Positions 9,008 to 17,236 of a DNA stretch of 64,000 bases are shown piece after piece (the stretch's first letter is position 1; every line of letters starts with the position of its first letter). Under the pieces are notes generated by a model. The model was not told the origin of the DNA, made no database searches, and saw only the letters and a list, made by a program, of their open reading frames with translations. This DNA is from CAVUEG01 sp963740525 (lineage in GTDB: Bacteria; Actinomycetota; Actinomycetes; Propionibacteriales; Nocardioidaceae): contig CAVUEG010000006.1 in the NCBI GenBank assembly GCA_963740525.1, forward strand, positions 496,001 to 560,000, given 5' to 3'. The position numbers and the translations under genes are program-made.

Positions 9008-10155
9008 TGGCCGAGCGGCGCGAGATCTTCGACGACGAGCACGAGTCCTTCCGCTCCGCGGTCGGGGCCTTCCTCGACAAGGAGGTCGTGCCGTTCCACG
9101 ACCAGTGGGAGACCGACGGCGTGGTCGACCGCGAGGTCTGGACCAAGGCGGGCAGCCAAGGCCTGCTCGCCCTCCAGCTCCCCGAGGAGTACGGCGGCGG
9201 AGGCACCCCGGACTTCCGGTACAACGTCGTCGTCAACGAGGAGATGACCAGCCGGGGCGTCTACGGCCCTGCGTTCACCCTGTTCAACGACATGATCGTG
9301 CCCTACCTGCAGGCGTCGGCGAACGAGGAGCAACGGCAGCGCTGGTTCCCCGACCTGGCGGCAGGGCGCAGGATCGCGGCGATCGCCATGACGGAGCCGG
9401 GCGCAGGATCGGACCTGCAGGGGATCCGCACCACCGCCGTCGACAAGGGCGACCACTACGTCCTCAACGGCCAGAAGACGTTCATCAGCAACGGCATCCT
9501 CGCCGACCTGGTCATCGTCGTCGCCCGCACCGACCCCGAGGCGGGGCACAGGGGGATCAGCCTGCTGGTCGCGGAGAGGGGCATGGCCGGCTTCGAGCGG
9601 GGCCGCAATCTCGACAAGATCGGGCAGCACGCCCAGGACACCGCCGAGCTCTTCTTCGACAACGTGCCGGTGCCCAAGGAGAACCTCCTCGGCGAGGAGG
9701 GCTCCGGCTTCGCCTACCTGATGACGAACCTGTCCCAGGAACGCCTCTCGATCGCCGTGTCGGCGGCCACGGCGTGCGAGCTCGTGCTGGCCGAGTCACT
9801 GAAGTACGCCAAGGAGCGCCAGGCGTTCGGTCGCCCCATCGGCGCTTTCCAGCACAATCGGTTCGTCCTGGCCGAGATGGCGACCGAGTCCCACATCGCC
9901 CGCGTCTTCATCGACGACTGCATCCGTCGTCACGTGGCCGGCAACCTGGACACCAGCACGGCCTCGATGGCCAAGTGGTGGACCACGGAGCTGCAGAAGC
10001 GCGTGGTCGACGCGGGTGTCCAGCTCCACGGCGGCTACGGCTACATGCGGGAGTACCCGATCGCCCGGGCCTACGTGAACAGCCGCGTGCAGACCATCTA
10101 CGGCGGCACCACCGAGATCCAGAAGGAGATCATCGGCCGGTCCCTGGGGATCTGA
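9007..10155 (+). CDS. acyl-CoA dehydrogenase
   Basis: The chosen ATG at 9007 overlaps the preceding stop and gives a standard 382-residue protein starting MAERREIFDDEHESFRSAVG; a longer open frame upstream is only read-through inside the oxidoreductase gene. The family signatures are present: IAMTEPGAGSDLQGIRTTA (FAD and substrate loop), GQKTFISNG, and a C-terminal VQLHGGYGYMREYPIARAY. The motif near the end reads IYGGTTEIQ, with glycine at the position where medium-chain enzymes have the catalytic glutamate, so the base probably comes from another helix as in the long-chain and isovaleryl types. Catalyses FAD-dependent alpha-beta dehydrogenation of an acyl-CoA. Confidence 0.9.
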   Translation: MAERREIFDDEHESFRSAVGAFLDKEVVPFHDQWETDGVVDREVWTKAGSQGLLALQLPEEYGGGGTPDFRYNVVVNEEMTSRGVYGPAFTLFNDMIVPYLQASANEEQRQRWFPDLAAGRRIAAIAMTEPGAGSDLQGIRTTAVDKGDHYVLNGQKTFISNGILADLVIVVARTDPEAGHRGISLLVAERGMAGFERGRNLDKIGQHAQDTAELFFDNVPVPKENLLGEEGSGFAYLMTNLSQERLSIAVSAATACELVLAESLKYAKERQAFGRPIGAFQHNRFVLAEMATESHIARVFIDDCIRRHVAGNLDTSTASMAKWWTTELQKRVVDAGVQLHGGYGYMREYPIARAYVNSRVQTIYGGTTEIQKEIIGRSLGI

Positions 10156-10176
10156 GCCGAGGATCTGAGCCGAGGA
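10151..10176 (+). repeat. perfect 13-bp tandem duplication over stop codon and ribosome-binding site
   Basis: The sequence TCTGAGCCGAGGA occurs twice in direct tandem. The first copy carries the TGA stop of the acyl-CoA dehydrogenase; the second brings a GAGGA sequence close to the GAGGAG ribosome-binding site of the next gene. It looks like a recent slippage duplication. Confidence 0.8.
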
Positions 10177-10185
10177 GCTGGGCCG

Positions 10186-11049
10186 ATGCTCTCCGCCCGA
10201 CACCGCTTCGACAACCTTCGCCGGATCGAACGGCTCGACCCCGTCGCCGACCACGACGAGATCTTCCGCCTGGTCTCCTACTACGAGTTCCCGTGGGAGA
10301 TCGTGCAGGGCACGTCGATCGCGTTTCTGCGCGACTTCGGCGTGCCCTCGATCGCCGCCCTCCTGGACCGCACCCGCCAGTTCGAGGACCACGGCCAGAA
10401 GCGGTACGACGACACGATCCTCATCGGCTACGAAGCCGTGGTCGAGGGCCAGGAGAGCGAGCGCGGGCACGCCGCGATGCGCCACCTCAACCGGATCCAC
10501 GGGCAGTACGAGATCGCCGACCACGAGTTCGCCTACGTGCTGGCCACCACCCTGGTCGGGCCCAGGAGGTTCATCGACCGGTACGGCTACCGGCCGATGC
10601 ATCCCCACGAGGTCCAGGCGCTCACCCGCACGACCACGAGATTCGGTGAGCTGATGGGGCTCAAGGACCTGCCCACGACGTACGCCGGCTACGAGCGCCT
10701 GCACGACGAATACGAGCGCACCCACTTCTCCCGCTGCCCGGCGAGCCGGCGACTGGCCGAGGCGTCGATCCGGATCGTCACGGACCGGTCACCGCGGCCG
10801 CTGCGACCCCTGGTCCGCAGGATCACCATCGCCATGCTCGACGAGCCTCTGCGCGAGACCCTCGGCCTGGCCCGCCAGCCTGCCTGGCTCACGACCCTGC
10901 TCGACCGCGGACTGAGGCTGAGGGCGCGGGTGGTGCGGTTCCTGCCGCCACGCAAGGACGACGACCCGTACCTGCACGACCCGTGGCGCAGCTACCCGCA
11001 CGGGTACGAATTGTCCGATCTCGGGCCGCACGGCCCCCGACCGACCTGA
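10186..11049 (+). CDS. MpaB-like oxygenase (DUF2236)
   Basis: A 287-residue protein of the DUF2236 family, whose named members include the fungal mycophenolate oxygenase MpaB and bacterial latex-clearing proteins that cleave carbon-carbon double bonds with heme. The opening FRLVSYYEFPWEIVQGTSIAF and the following segments with histidines (QFEDHGQKRYDDT, MRHLNRIHGQYEIADHEFAY) fit the family; IHG-x-Y and the DHEFAYVLATT helix are characteristic. The ATG at 10186 has a GAGGAG site 9 bases upstream. It lies 30 bases after the acyl-CoA dehydrogenase and is probably in the same operon. The natural substrate is unknown. Confidence 0.8.
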   Translation: MLSARHRFDNLRRIERLDPVADHDEIFRLVSYYEFPWEIVQGTSIAFLRDFGVPSIAALLDRTRQFEDHGQKRYDDTILIGYEAVVEGQESERGHAAMRHLNRIHGQYEIADHEFAYVLATTLVGPRRFIDRYGYRPMHPHEVQALTRTTTRFGELMGLKDLPTTYAGYERLHDEYERTHFSRCPASRRLAEASIRIVTDRSPRPLRPLVRRITIAMLDEPLRETLGLARQPAWLTTLLDRGLRLRARVVRFLPPRKDDDPYLHDPWRSYPHGYELSDLGPHGPRPT

Positions 11050-11090
11050 CCAAGGACCCGGGCCTCAGGGCCGGACCAGGGATTATCCCG

Positions 11091-13244
11091 ATGCCAACGT
11101 CGGCGCCATCTGATGGACTGGGCCGCATGCACCGACAGATCGCCGGCAAGCTCACCGGCCCCGTGACCAAGGTGCTCGTCGTCCTCGCCTGGTTGGCCAT
11201 CGTCGTACCGGGTGCGCTCTTCGGCTCCAAGCTGGCCGATGTGCAGAACAACGAGGCAGCCTCCTGGCTGCCCGCCACGGCGGAGTCCACCCGGGCGCTG
11301 GAGAGGCTGGCCCCGTTCCAGGACCCGAATGCGATCCCGACCCTGGTCGTCTACGAGAAGACCTCCGGGCTCACCCCTGGGGACCTCGCGGCGGCAAAGG
11401 CCCAAGCGGCGGAGATCCAGCAGCTGGACGGCGTCGAGGGTGACGTCCTCGGACCCTTCCCCTCCGCCGACGGCGAAGCGCTGCAGACCGCCGTCACGTT
11501 CAACTTCGGCAAGAACGGCTGGGAGGGCATGCCCGATGCCGCCAGCGCATTGAAGGACATCGCGAAGATCGACGGCGCGGACGTCTACGTGGCGGGTGCG
11601 GGCGGTCAGGCCGCCGACTCCTTCGAGGCGTTCTCCGGCATCGACAGCACCCTGCTGCTGGCCACGTTGAGCGTGGTGATCCTGATCCTGCTGTTCACCT
11701 ACCGAAGCCCGCTGCTGTGGCTGCTCCCGATCATCTCGGTCGTCTTCGCTCTCCTCACCAGCCTCGGCCTGGTCTACCTGCTGGCCAAGTACGCCGGTCT
11801 GACCGTCAACGGGCAGAGCCAGGCGATCCTCAGCATCCTGGTCATCGGCGCGGGGACCGACTACGCCCTCCTGCTGGTGGCGCGCTACCGCGAGGAGCTG
11901 CGCCGGCACGAGGACCGCCACGAGGCGATGGCCTTCGCGCTGCACCGGGCGGCGCCGGCGATCCTCGCCAGCGCGGCCACGGTCGCCCTCGGCATGCTCT
12001 GCCTGATGTTCGCCGAGATGAGCTCGACCGCCGGCCTCGGGCCGGTCGTCGCCATCGGCGTCGGTGTCACCTTCCTGGTGATGGTCACACTGCTCCCGGC
12101 CATGCTGGTCATCGTCGGCCGCTGGATCTTCTGGCCGAAGCGGCCGACGTACAGCTCGGCCCCGGTGGACGGGACCGGCCTGTGGGCCCGAGTCGGGGAC
12201 CGGATCGCCGGCCACCCGCGTCGGGTGTGGGTCGTGACCGGCGCGCTGCTGATGATCGCCTGCGTCGGCCTGCTCCGACTGGACACCAACGGACTGGCCA
12301 CCGAGGACCAGTACACGAAGGACTTCGGCTCGGTGCTCGGCCAGCGCGCCCTGATCAAGCACGGCCTGTCCGATGCCTCGCTGCCGCTCCTCGTCGTCGC
12401 CAACGGCGACCGGGCAACGGAGGTCACCCAGGCGCTCGCGGGCGTGGACGGGCTCGCCCAACCCTCCGAGCCGGTCGTGGCCGACGGCGTCGCCTTCACC
12501 ACGGCCTCCTTCACGGGAGACCCGGCCTCCCAGCAGGCCTTCGACAAGGTGCAGGCGGCCAGGGACGCGGTCAGCCAGGTCTCCGGGGCCGACGCCTTGG
12601 TCGGAGGGTTCTCCGCGGTCTACCTGGACACCAAGATCGCCTCCAACCACGACAACGCGGTGATCATCCCGGTCGTGCTGCTCGTGGTTCTGCTGGTCCT
12701 GATCCTGCTGCTGCGGGCGTTGGTCGCACCCCTGATCCTGATCGGGACCGTCGTGCTGTCCTTCGGTGCCGCGCTGGGCATCTCGGTGCTGCTGTTCGAG
12801 TACGTCTTCGGCTTCGCCGGAGCGGACGCGGCGTTCCCGCTGTTCGCCTTCGTCTTCCTGGTGGCGCTGGGCATCGACTACAACATCTTCCTGATGACCC
12901 GGGTGCGTGAGGAGACCCCCTCGCACGGCACTCGTCGAGCCTCCCTGATCGCACTCACCTCGACCGGTGGCGTGATCACCTCCGCCGGCGTGGTCCTGGC
13001 GGCGACCTTCCTGGTCCTCGGGACCCTGCCGCTCGTCTTCTTGGCCGAGCTCGGTCTCACAGTCGCGCTGGGCGTGCTGCTCGACACGTTGGTCGTCCGC
13101 TCGGTGCTCGTCACCGCGATCAACCTCGACCTCGGTGGCCGGATCTGGTGGCCCAGCAGGCTGGACCGCGGCCGCTCGGCCGCCGACGCTGCGCAGGCCG
13201 CTGAGGCTGCTGCCGCCGCCGAGTACCCCACCCGCCTCGGGTGA
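11091..13244 (+). CDS. MMPL family RND transporter
   Basis: A 717-residue membrane protein when started at ATG 11091, which has an AGGGA sequence 10 bases upstream; ATG 11127 (MHRQIAGKL) is an alternative. It has the RND/MMPL plan: one N-terminal helix, an extracytoplasmic loop, five to six helices, then the same again. Both halves carry the proton-relay signature, GTDYALLLVARYREELRRH in the first and GIDYNIFLMTRVREE in the second. Family members export lipids or drugs using the proton gradient. It is the last gene of the oxidoreductase-acyl-CoA dehydrogenase-MpaB run and ends before a strong hairpin; its cargo may be a product of those enzymes (inference). Confidence 0.88.
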   Translation: MPTSAPSDGLGRMHRQIAGKLTGPVTKVLVVLAWLAIVVPGALFGSKLADVQNNEAASWLPATAESTRALERLAPFQDPNAIPTLVVYEKTSGLTPGDLAAAKAQAAEIQQLDGVEGDVLGPFPSADGEALQTAVTFNFGKNGWEGMPDAASALKDIAKIDGADVYVAGAGGQAADSFEAFSGIDSTLLLATLSVVILILLFTYRSPLLWLLPIISVVFALLTSLGLVYLLAKYAGLTVNGQSQAILSILVIGAGTDYALLLVARYREELRRHEDRHEAMAFALHRAAPAILASAATVALGMLCLMFAEMSSTAGLGPVVAIGVGVTFLVMVTLLPAMLVIVGRWIFWPKRPTYSSAPVDGTGLWARVGDRIAGHPRRVWVVTGALLMIACVGLLRLDTNGLATEDQYTKDFGSVLGQRALIKHGLSDASLPLLVVANGDRATEVTQALAGVDGLAQPSEPVVADGVAFTTASFTGDPASQQAFDKVQAARDAVSQVSGADALVGGFSAVYLDTKIASNHDNAVIIPVVLLVVLLVLILLLRALVAPLILIGTVVLSFGAALGISVLLFEYVFGFAGADAAFPLFAFVFLVALGIDYNIFLMTRVREETPSHGTRRASLIALTSTGGVITSAGVVLAATFLVLGTLPLVFLAELGLTVALGVLLDTLVVRSVLVTAINLDLGGRIWWPSRLDRGRSAADAAQAAEAAAAAEYPTRLG

Positions 13245-13250
13245 GCCATT

Positions 13251-13280
13251 CCTGCCGCCCGGGCGCTTCCGGGCGGCAGG
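13251..13280 (+). terminator. strong hairpin after the MMPL gene
   Basis: A perfect 12-bp inverted repeat, CCTGCCGCCCGG / CCGGGCGGCAGG, with a 6-base loop, 6 bases after the MMPL stop. There is no T-run, as is common for terminators in high-GC actinobacteria. It separates the operon from fbiC. Confidence 0.7.
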
Positions 13281-13308
13281 CCCCCGACCGGATCCCCGGA
13301 GCTCGGCC

Positions 13309-13326
13309 TAGGCTGACCGCGTGCCC
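13309..13326 (+). promoter_or_regulatory. -10 box of a likely leaderless fbiC transcript
   Basis: TAGGCT at 13309-13314 ends 6 bases before the GTG start at 13321, the spacing of a -10 box whose transcript begins at the start codon. The -35 region (GACCGG, about 13286) is weak. Confidence 0.45.
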
Positions 13327-14334
13327 GATGTGACCGTCCAGTCCGTACGCCGCGCCCTGGCCCGGGTGCGGCGCGGGGCGGCGCTCGACCAGGCCGAGGC
13401 CACGGCCCTGCTGGCCGCCCGTGGGGAGGGGCTGGCCGAGCTCTGCGAGGCAGCCTCCCGGGTCCGTGACGCCGGCCTCGAGGCCGCAGGACGTCAGGGG
13501 GTCGTGACGTACTCCCCCAAGGTCTTCATCCCGCTCACCCGACTCTGCCGCGACCGTTGCCACTACTGCACGTTCGTGACCAGCCCGGGACACCTCGAGC
13601 GGGCCGGCGAGTCGGCGTACCTCTCCCCCGACGAGGTTCTCGACCTCGCCCGCCGGGGAGCCGAGCTCGGGTGCACCGAGGCGCTGTTCACCCTCGGCGA
13701 CCGCCCCGAGGACCGCTGGCCCGAAGCGCGGGAATGGCTGGACGCGCACGGCTACGACACGACGCTCGCCTACGTGCGAGCGATGGCGATCCGTGTGCTG
13801 GAGGAGACCGGCCTGCTGCCGCACCTCAACCCGGGCGTGATGACCTGGGAGGAGATGAACCGGCTGAAGCCGGTCGCACCGTCGCTCGGGATGATGCTCG
13901 AGACCACCTCGACCCGCCTGTTCACGGAGCGGGGCGAAGCCCACCACGGCTCGCCTGACAAGGACCCCGCCGTCCGGCTGCGAGTGCTGGAGGACGCCGG
14001 CCGGCTCTCGGTCCCGTTCACCACGGGGCTGCTGGTCGGGATCGGCGAGACGCTCCAGGAGCGGGCCGACACGATCTTCGCGATCCGCCGGGTCGCCCGG
14101 CAGTACGGCTCCGTCCAGGAGGTGATCGTGCAGAACTTCCGGGCGAAGCCCGACACCGCGATGCGTCACGTCGATGACCTCCCCCTGGCGGAGTACCTCG
14201 CCGCGATCGCGGTGACCCGGCTCGTGCTCGGACCGAAGATGCGCGTCCAGGCACCCCGAACCTCGTCGACCTCGCAGAGTGCGAGGCCCTGCTCGCCGCC
14301 GGGATCGACGACTGGGGCGGCGTGTCACCGCTGA
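13321..14334 (+). CDS. fbiC: FbiC N-terminal half, CofG radical SAM domain (frame broken at about 14253)
   Basis: Residues 1-311 are the CofG half of 7,8-didemethyl-8-hydroxy-5-deazariboflavin (Fo) synthase. The radical SAM cluster cysteines are C76, C80 and C83 (CRDRCHYC), followed by the ALFTLGDRPEDR and YVRAMA segments. Fo is the deazaflavin core of coenzyme F420. In actinobacteria CofG and CofH are normally one polypeptide of about 850 residues. Here one C seems to be missing from the run after MRVQAP (about 14253), so the last 27 residues of this frame are out of frame. Restoring a C gives APPNLVDLAECEALLAAGI, joining the CofH half. This may be a sequence error or a true split. Confidence 0.85.
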   Translation: MPDVTVQSVRRALARVRRGAALDQAEATALLAARGEGLAELCEAASRVRDAGLEAAGRQGVVTYSPKVFIPLTRLCRDRCHYCTFVTSPGHLERAGESAYLSPDEVLDLARRGAELGCTEALFTLGDRPEDRWPEAREWLDAHGYDTTLAYVRAMAIRVLEETGLLPHLNPGVMTWEEMNRLKPVAPSLGMMLETTSTRLFTERGEAHHGSPDKDPAVRLRVLEDAGRLSVPFTTGLLVGIGETLQERADTIFAIRRVARQYGSVQEVIVQNFRAKPDTAMRHVDDLPLAEYLAAIAVTRLVLGPKMRVQAPRTSSTSQSARPCSPPGSTTGAACHR

Positions 14335-15869
14335 CCCCGGACCACGTGAACCCCGAGCGGCCATGGCCGAGCGTCGAGCGGCTGCGCGAGGTCACCCGTG
14401 CCGGCGGCTTCGAGCTGCGGGCACGGCTGACCGCGCACCCGTCGTACGTCCTGGCGGGCGAGCCCTGGATCGACCCCCGGGTCTCGGCGCACGTGGCGGC
14501 ACTCGCCGACGAGGAGGGGTACGCCCGCCCGGGCGTGCGGCCGCGGGGGCTGCCGTGGCAGGAGCCCGACGGAGGCTTCGCCCACGCGGGCGGAACCGGT
14601 CGCACCGACCTGCACGCCGCGATCGACACCGAGGGACGCACCGAGGACCGCCGGGGCGACTTCGAGAGTGTGTACGGCGACTGGGCCTCGCTAGCCGACT
14701 CCGTCACCCGCCAGGAACGACTCTCCGAGGAGACCCGCAGGCGGGTTCCCCAGGACGCGCGGGCTGCGCTGGCCGCCGCCGAGGCTGACCCGGCGAACCT
14801 CTCCGACGAGCACGCGCTGACCCTGATGACCGCCGAAGGTGAGCTGCTCACACAGGTTGTGGCGCTGGCCGACCATCTTCGCGCCGAGGCCGTCGGAGAC
14901 GTGGTGACCTACGTGGTCAACCGCAACATCAACTTCACCAACGTCTGCTACGTCGGCTGCCGCTTCTGTGCCTTCGCGCAACGGCGTACCGACGCCGACG
15001 CGTACTCCCTCTCCCTCGACCAGGTGGCCGACCGTGCGCAGGAGGCATGGGAGCTCGGCGCCAGCGAGGTCTGCATGCAGGGCGGGATCGACCCCGAGCT
15101 CCCGGGCACGGCGTACTTCGACCTCGCCGCGGCGGTGAAGACACGCGTGCCGGGGATGCACGTGCACGCGTTCTCGCCCATGGAGATCGTCAACGGAGCG
15201 GCCCGCACCGGGCTGTCGTTCGAGGACTTCCTGATCAAGGCGCGCGAGTCCGGCCTGGACACCATCCCCGGGACTGCGGCGGAGATCCTCGACGACGACG
15301 TCCGCTGGGTGCTGACCAAGGGCAAGCTTCCGTCGTCCACCTGGGTCGAGATCGTCAGCACCGCGCACCGGGTGGGGATCCGGTCGAGCTCGACGATGAT
15401 GTACGGACACGTGGACAACCCGCGGCACTGGGTCACCCACCTGCGGGTCCTCGCCGGGATCCAGGACAGCGCGAGGGACTCGGGCGTGGCCGGCTTCACC
15501 GAGTTCGTGCCGCTGCCGTTCGTGCACCACTCCTCGCCGATCTACCTGGCAGGTGTGGCCCGCCCCGGTCCGACCCCGCGCGACAACCTCGCGGTGCACG
15601 CGATGGCCCGGATCATGCTGCACGGCCGGATCGACAACATCCAGACGTCCTGGGTCAAGCTCGGCGAGGAGGGTTCACAGGCGATGCTGCGGGCCGGCGC
15701 GAACGACCTCGGCGGCACCCTGATGGAGGAGACGATCTCGCGGATGGCCGGCTCCGAGCACGGGTCTGCCAAGACCGTGGACGAACTCCGTGCCATCGGC
15801 GCGGGCATCGGCCGCCCGGTGCGCGAGCGCACCACGACGTACGCCGAGGTCTCAGACCGCGCTGAGTGA
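14322..15869 (+). CDS. fbiC: FbiC C-terminal half, CofH radical SAM domain
   Basis: The second half of Fo synthase, counted here from a GTG at 14322 inside the fused gene. The first 130 residues are the CofG tail and linker; the CofH radical SAM barrel follows, with cluster cysteines C209, C213 and C216 (CYVGCRFC). GGIDPELPGTAYFDL, HVHAFSPMEI and IPGTAAEILDDDVR are standard CofH segments. It condenses 5-amino-6-ribitylamino-uracil with tyrosine to give the intermediate that CofG turns into Fo. If the frame break at about 14253 is real, this part could only be made from an internal start, overlapping the CofG frame by 13 bases. The 3' end overlaps the convergent P450 by 18 bases. Confidence 0.85.
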   Translation: MSPLTPDHVNPERPWPSVERLREVTRAGGFELRARLTAHPSYVLAGEPWIDPRVSAHVAALADEEGYARPGVRPRGLPWQEPDGGFAHAGGTGRTDLHAAIDTEGRTEDRRGDFESVYGDWASLADSVTRQERLSEETRRRVPQDARAALAAAEADPANLSDEHALTLMTAEGELLTQVVALADHLRAEAVGDVVTYVVNRNINFTNVCYVGCRFCAFAQRRTDADAYSLSLDQVADRAQEAWELGASEVCMQGGIDPELPGTAYFDLAAAVKTRVPGMHVHAFSPMEIVNGAARTGLSFEDFLIKARESGLDTIPGTAAEILDDDVRWVLTKGKLPSSTWVEIVSTAHRVGIRSSSTMMYGHVDNPRHWVTHLRVLAGIQDSARDSGVAGFTEFVPLPFVHHSSPIYLAGVARPGPTPRDNLAVHAMARIMLHGRIDNIQTSWVKLGEEGSQAMLRAGANDLGGTLMEETISRMAGSEHGSAKTVDELRAIGAGIGRPVRERTTTYAEVSDRAE

Positions 15870-17138
15870 CTCCGCCTCGGTGAGCCGCACCGGCAGGGAG
15901 TCGAGCCCGTAGACGATCGACAGCCTGCGGTAGTCCAGCGAGTCGGTCTCGACCCGCAGCTGGGGGAACCTCCGCGCGAGCGCCGGGTAGGCGATCCGCA
16001 GCTCCATCCGGGCCAGCTCGGCGCCGACGCACCGGTGGAAGCCGTGACCGAACGACAGATGGCCCGGCCCAGGCGGCCGCGAGGGATCGAACCCCTCCAT
16101 ACCGGCGCCGCTGCGCTCGTCGCGGTTCGAGCCGGCCAGGTGGCAGATCACCACGTCACCCTTGGCGATGGCCTGCCCGCCCACCACGACGTCGTGCTTG
16201 GGGAAGCGTGGGAAGGCCACCTGGACCACCGCGAGATAGCGCAGCAGCTCCTCGACGGTGCGGTCGACGCTGGTCGGGTCCTCGGCCAGGCGGTGGTAGT
16301 CGGCGGGGTTGTCGAGCAGGACCGCGGTGCCGAGCGTGAGCATGCTGGCGCTGGTCTCCAGCCCGCCGGTGAAGACGCCGTCGGCGAGGCCTCCGAGGTC
16401 GAAGTCGTTGATGTCGTCGCCGTGCTCGCGGATGATCTGGCCGATCAGGCCCGGGCCGGGATTCTTGCGCTGCCGGCTCGTCGCCTCCATCAGGAACTTG
16501 CGGGAGCCCGAGATCGCGCCCAGCGTCCCCTGTCCGCCGTACGTGACGTCGAAGCGGGCCGAGCCCAGACCGCGGAACGTCTCCCGTTCCTCGTCGGGCA
16601 GGCCGAGCAGCTCGCAGATCACCAGGAACGGCACCGGGAACGCGAACGTGGGAACCAGGTCGACCACGGGCCCCTTCGCCTCCACCTCGTCGAGCTGGCG
16701 CTCCACGATCTCGCCGATCAGCGGACGGAGCCGCTCCAGGCGGCGCATCGTGAACTCGGGCGTCAAGAGCTTCCGGAGCCTGGTGTGGTCGGGCGGGTCG
16801 GTGAAGCCGAGGCCACCGATGTCGCCGTCTGCCCCGCCGCTCTTGCCCATGTAGGGGCGGATGTCGTTGCTGTAGCTCGTGGTGTCGGCCAGTACGTCGC
16901 GCGCCTCGCGGTCGCCGGTGACCAGCCAGATCTTCATGCCTAGGAAGCTGGTGAGCAGGTGTACCGGCTCAGCGGAGCGCACCTGGCCGATCCGCTCGTC
17001 CGGGTCCATGCCCACGCGGTGCAGCGGCCAGGTCAGCGTGTCCGGGACCTTGTCCAGCTTGGAGAGGTCGATCCCACTGCTGCGCGCGATCAGGGCGCGC
17101 CGCAGCGCGGCCTTCATCGAACCGATCACACGCGACAC
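15852..17138 (-). CDS. cytochrome P450
   Basis: A 428-residue bacterial P450 without a membrane anchor. The I-helix oxygen-binding motif is GGLET, the K-helix ExxR is ELLR, and the heme-ligand loop is FGHGFHRCVG near residue 370 with the cysteine thiolate in place. A GTG at 17138 gives a normal length. It overlaps the end of fbiC tail to tail and is the only gene of its unit, so no redox partner is nearby. The substrate cannot be read from the sequence; P450s in this size class hydroxylate steroids, terpenes or fatty acids. Confidence 0.88.
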   Translation of the reverse strand: MSRVIGSMKAALRRALIARSSGIDLSKLDKVPDTLTWPLHRVGMDPDERIGQVRSAEPVHLLTSFLGMKIWLVTGDREARDVLADTTSYSNDIRPYMGKSGGADGDIGGLGFTDPPDHTRLRKLLTPEFTMRRLERLRPLIGEIVERQLDEVEAKGPVVDLVPTFAFPVPFLVICELLGLPDEERETFRGLGSARFDVTYGGQGTLGAISGSRKFLMEATSRQRKNPGPGLIGQIIREHGDDINDFDLGGLADGVFTGGLETSASMLTLGTAVLLDNPADYHRLAEDPTSVDRTVEELLRYLAVVQVAFPRFPKHDVVVGGQAIAKGDVVICHLAGSNRDERSGAGMEGFDPSRPPGPGHLSFGHGFHRCVGAELARMELRIAYPALARRFPQLRVETDSLDYRRLSIVYGLDSLPVRLTEAESLSAV

Positions 17139-17236
17139 CGGAGCTTCGCCCCCTTCAGGCTTCTAGGAGGAGGTTACGACGGCAGGGCCTGAACGCGACA
17201 CATTGGCCTCGGGGCAGGCGCGGCGTCTGGACCGGC

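Noticed and set aside
10992..12926. 644-residue minus-strand open frame
   Set aside because: It is antisense to the MMPL transporter, rich in Arg/Gln/Asp/His with no domain, and the plus strand has clear RND motifs.
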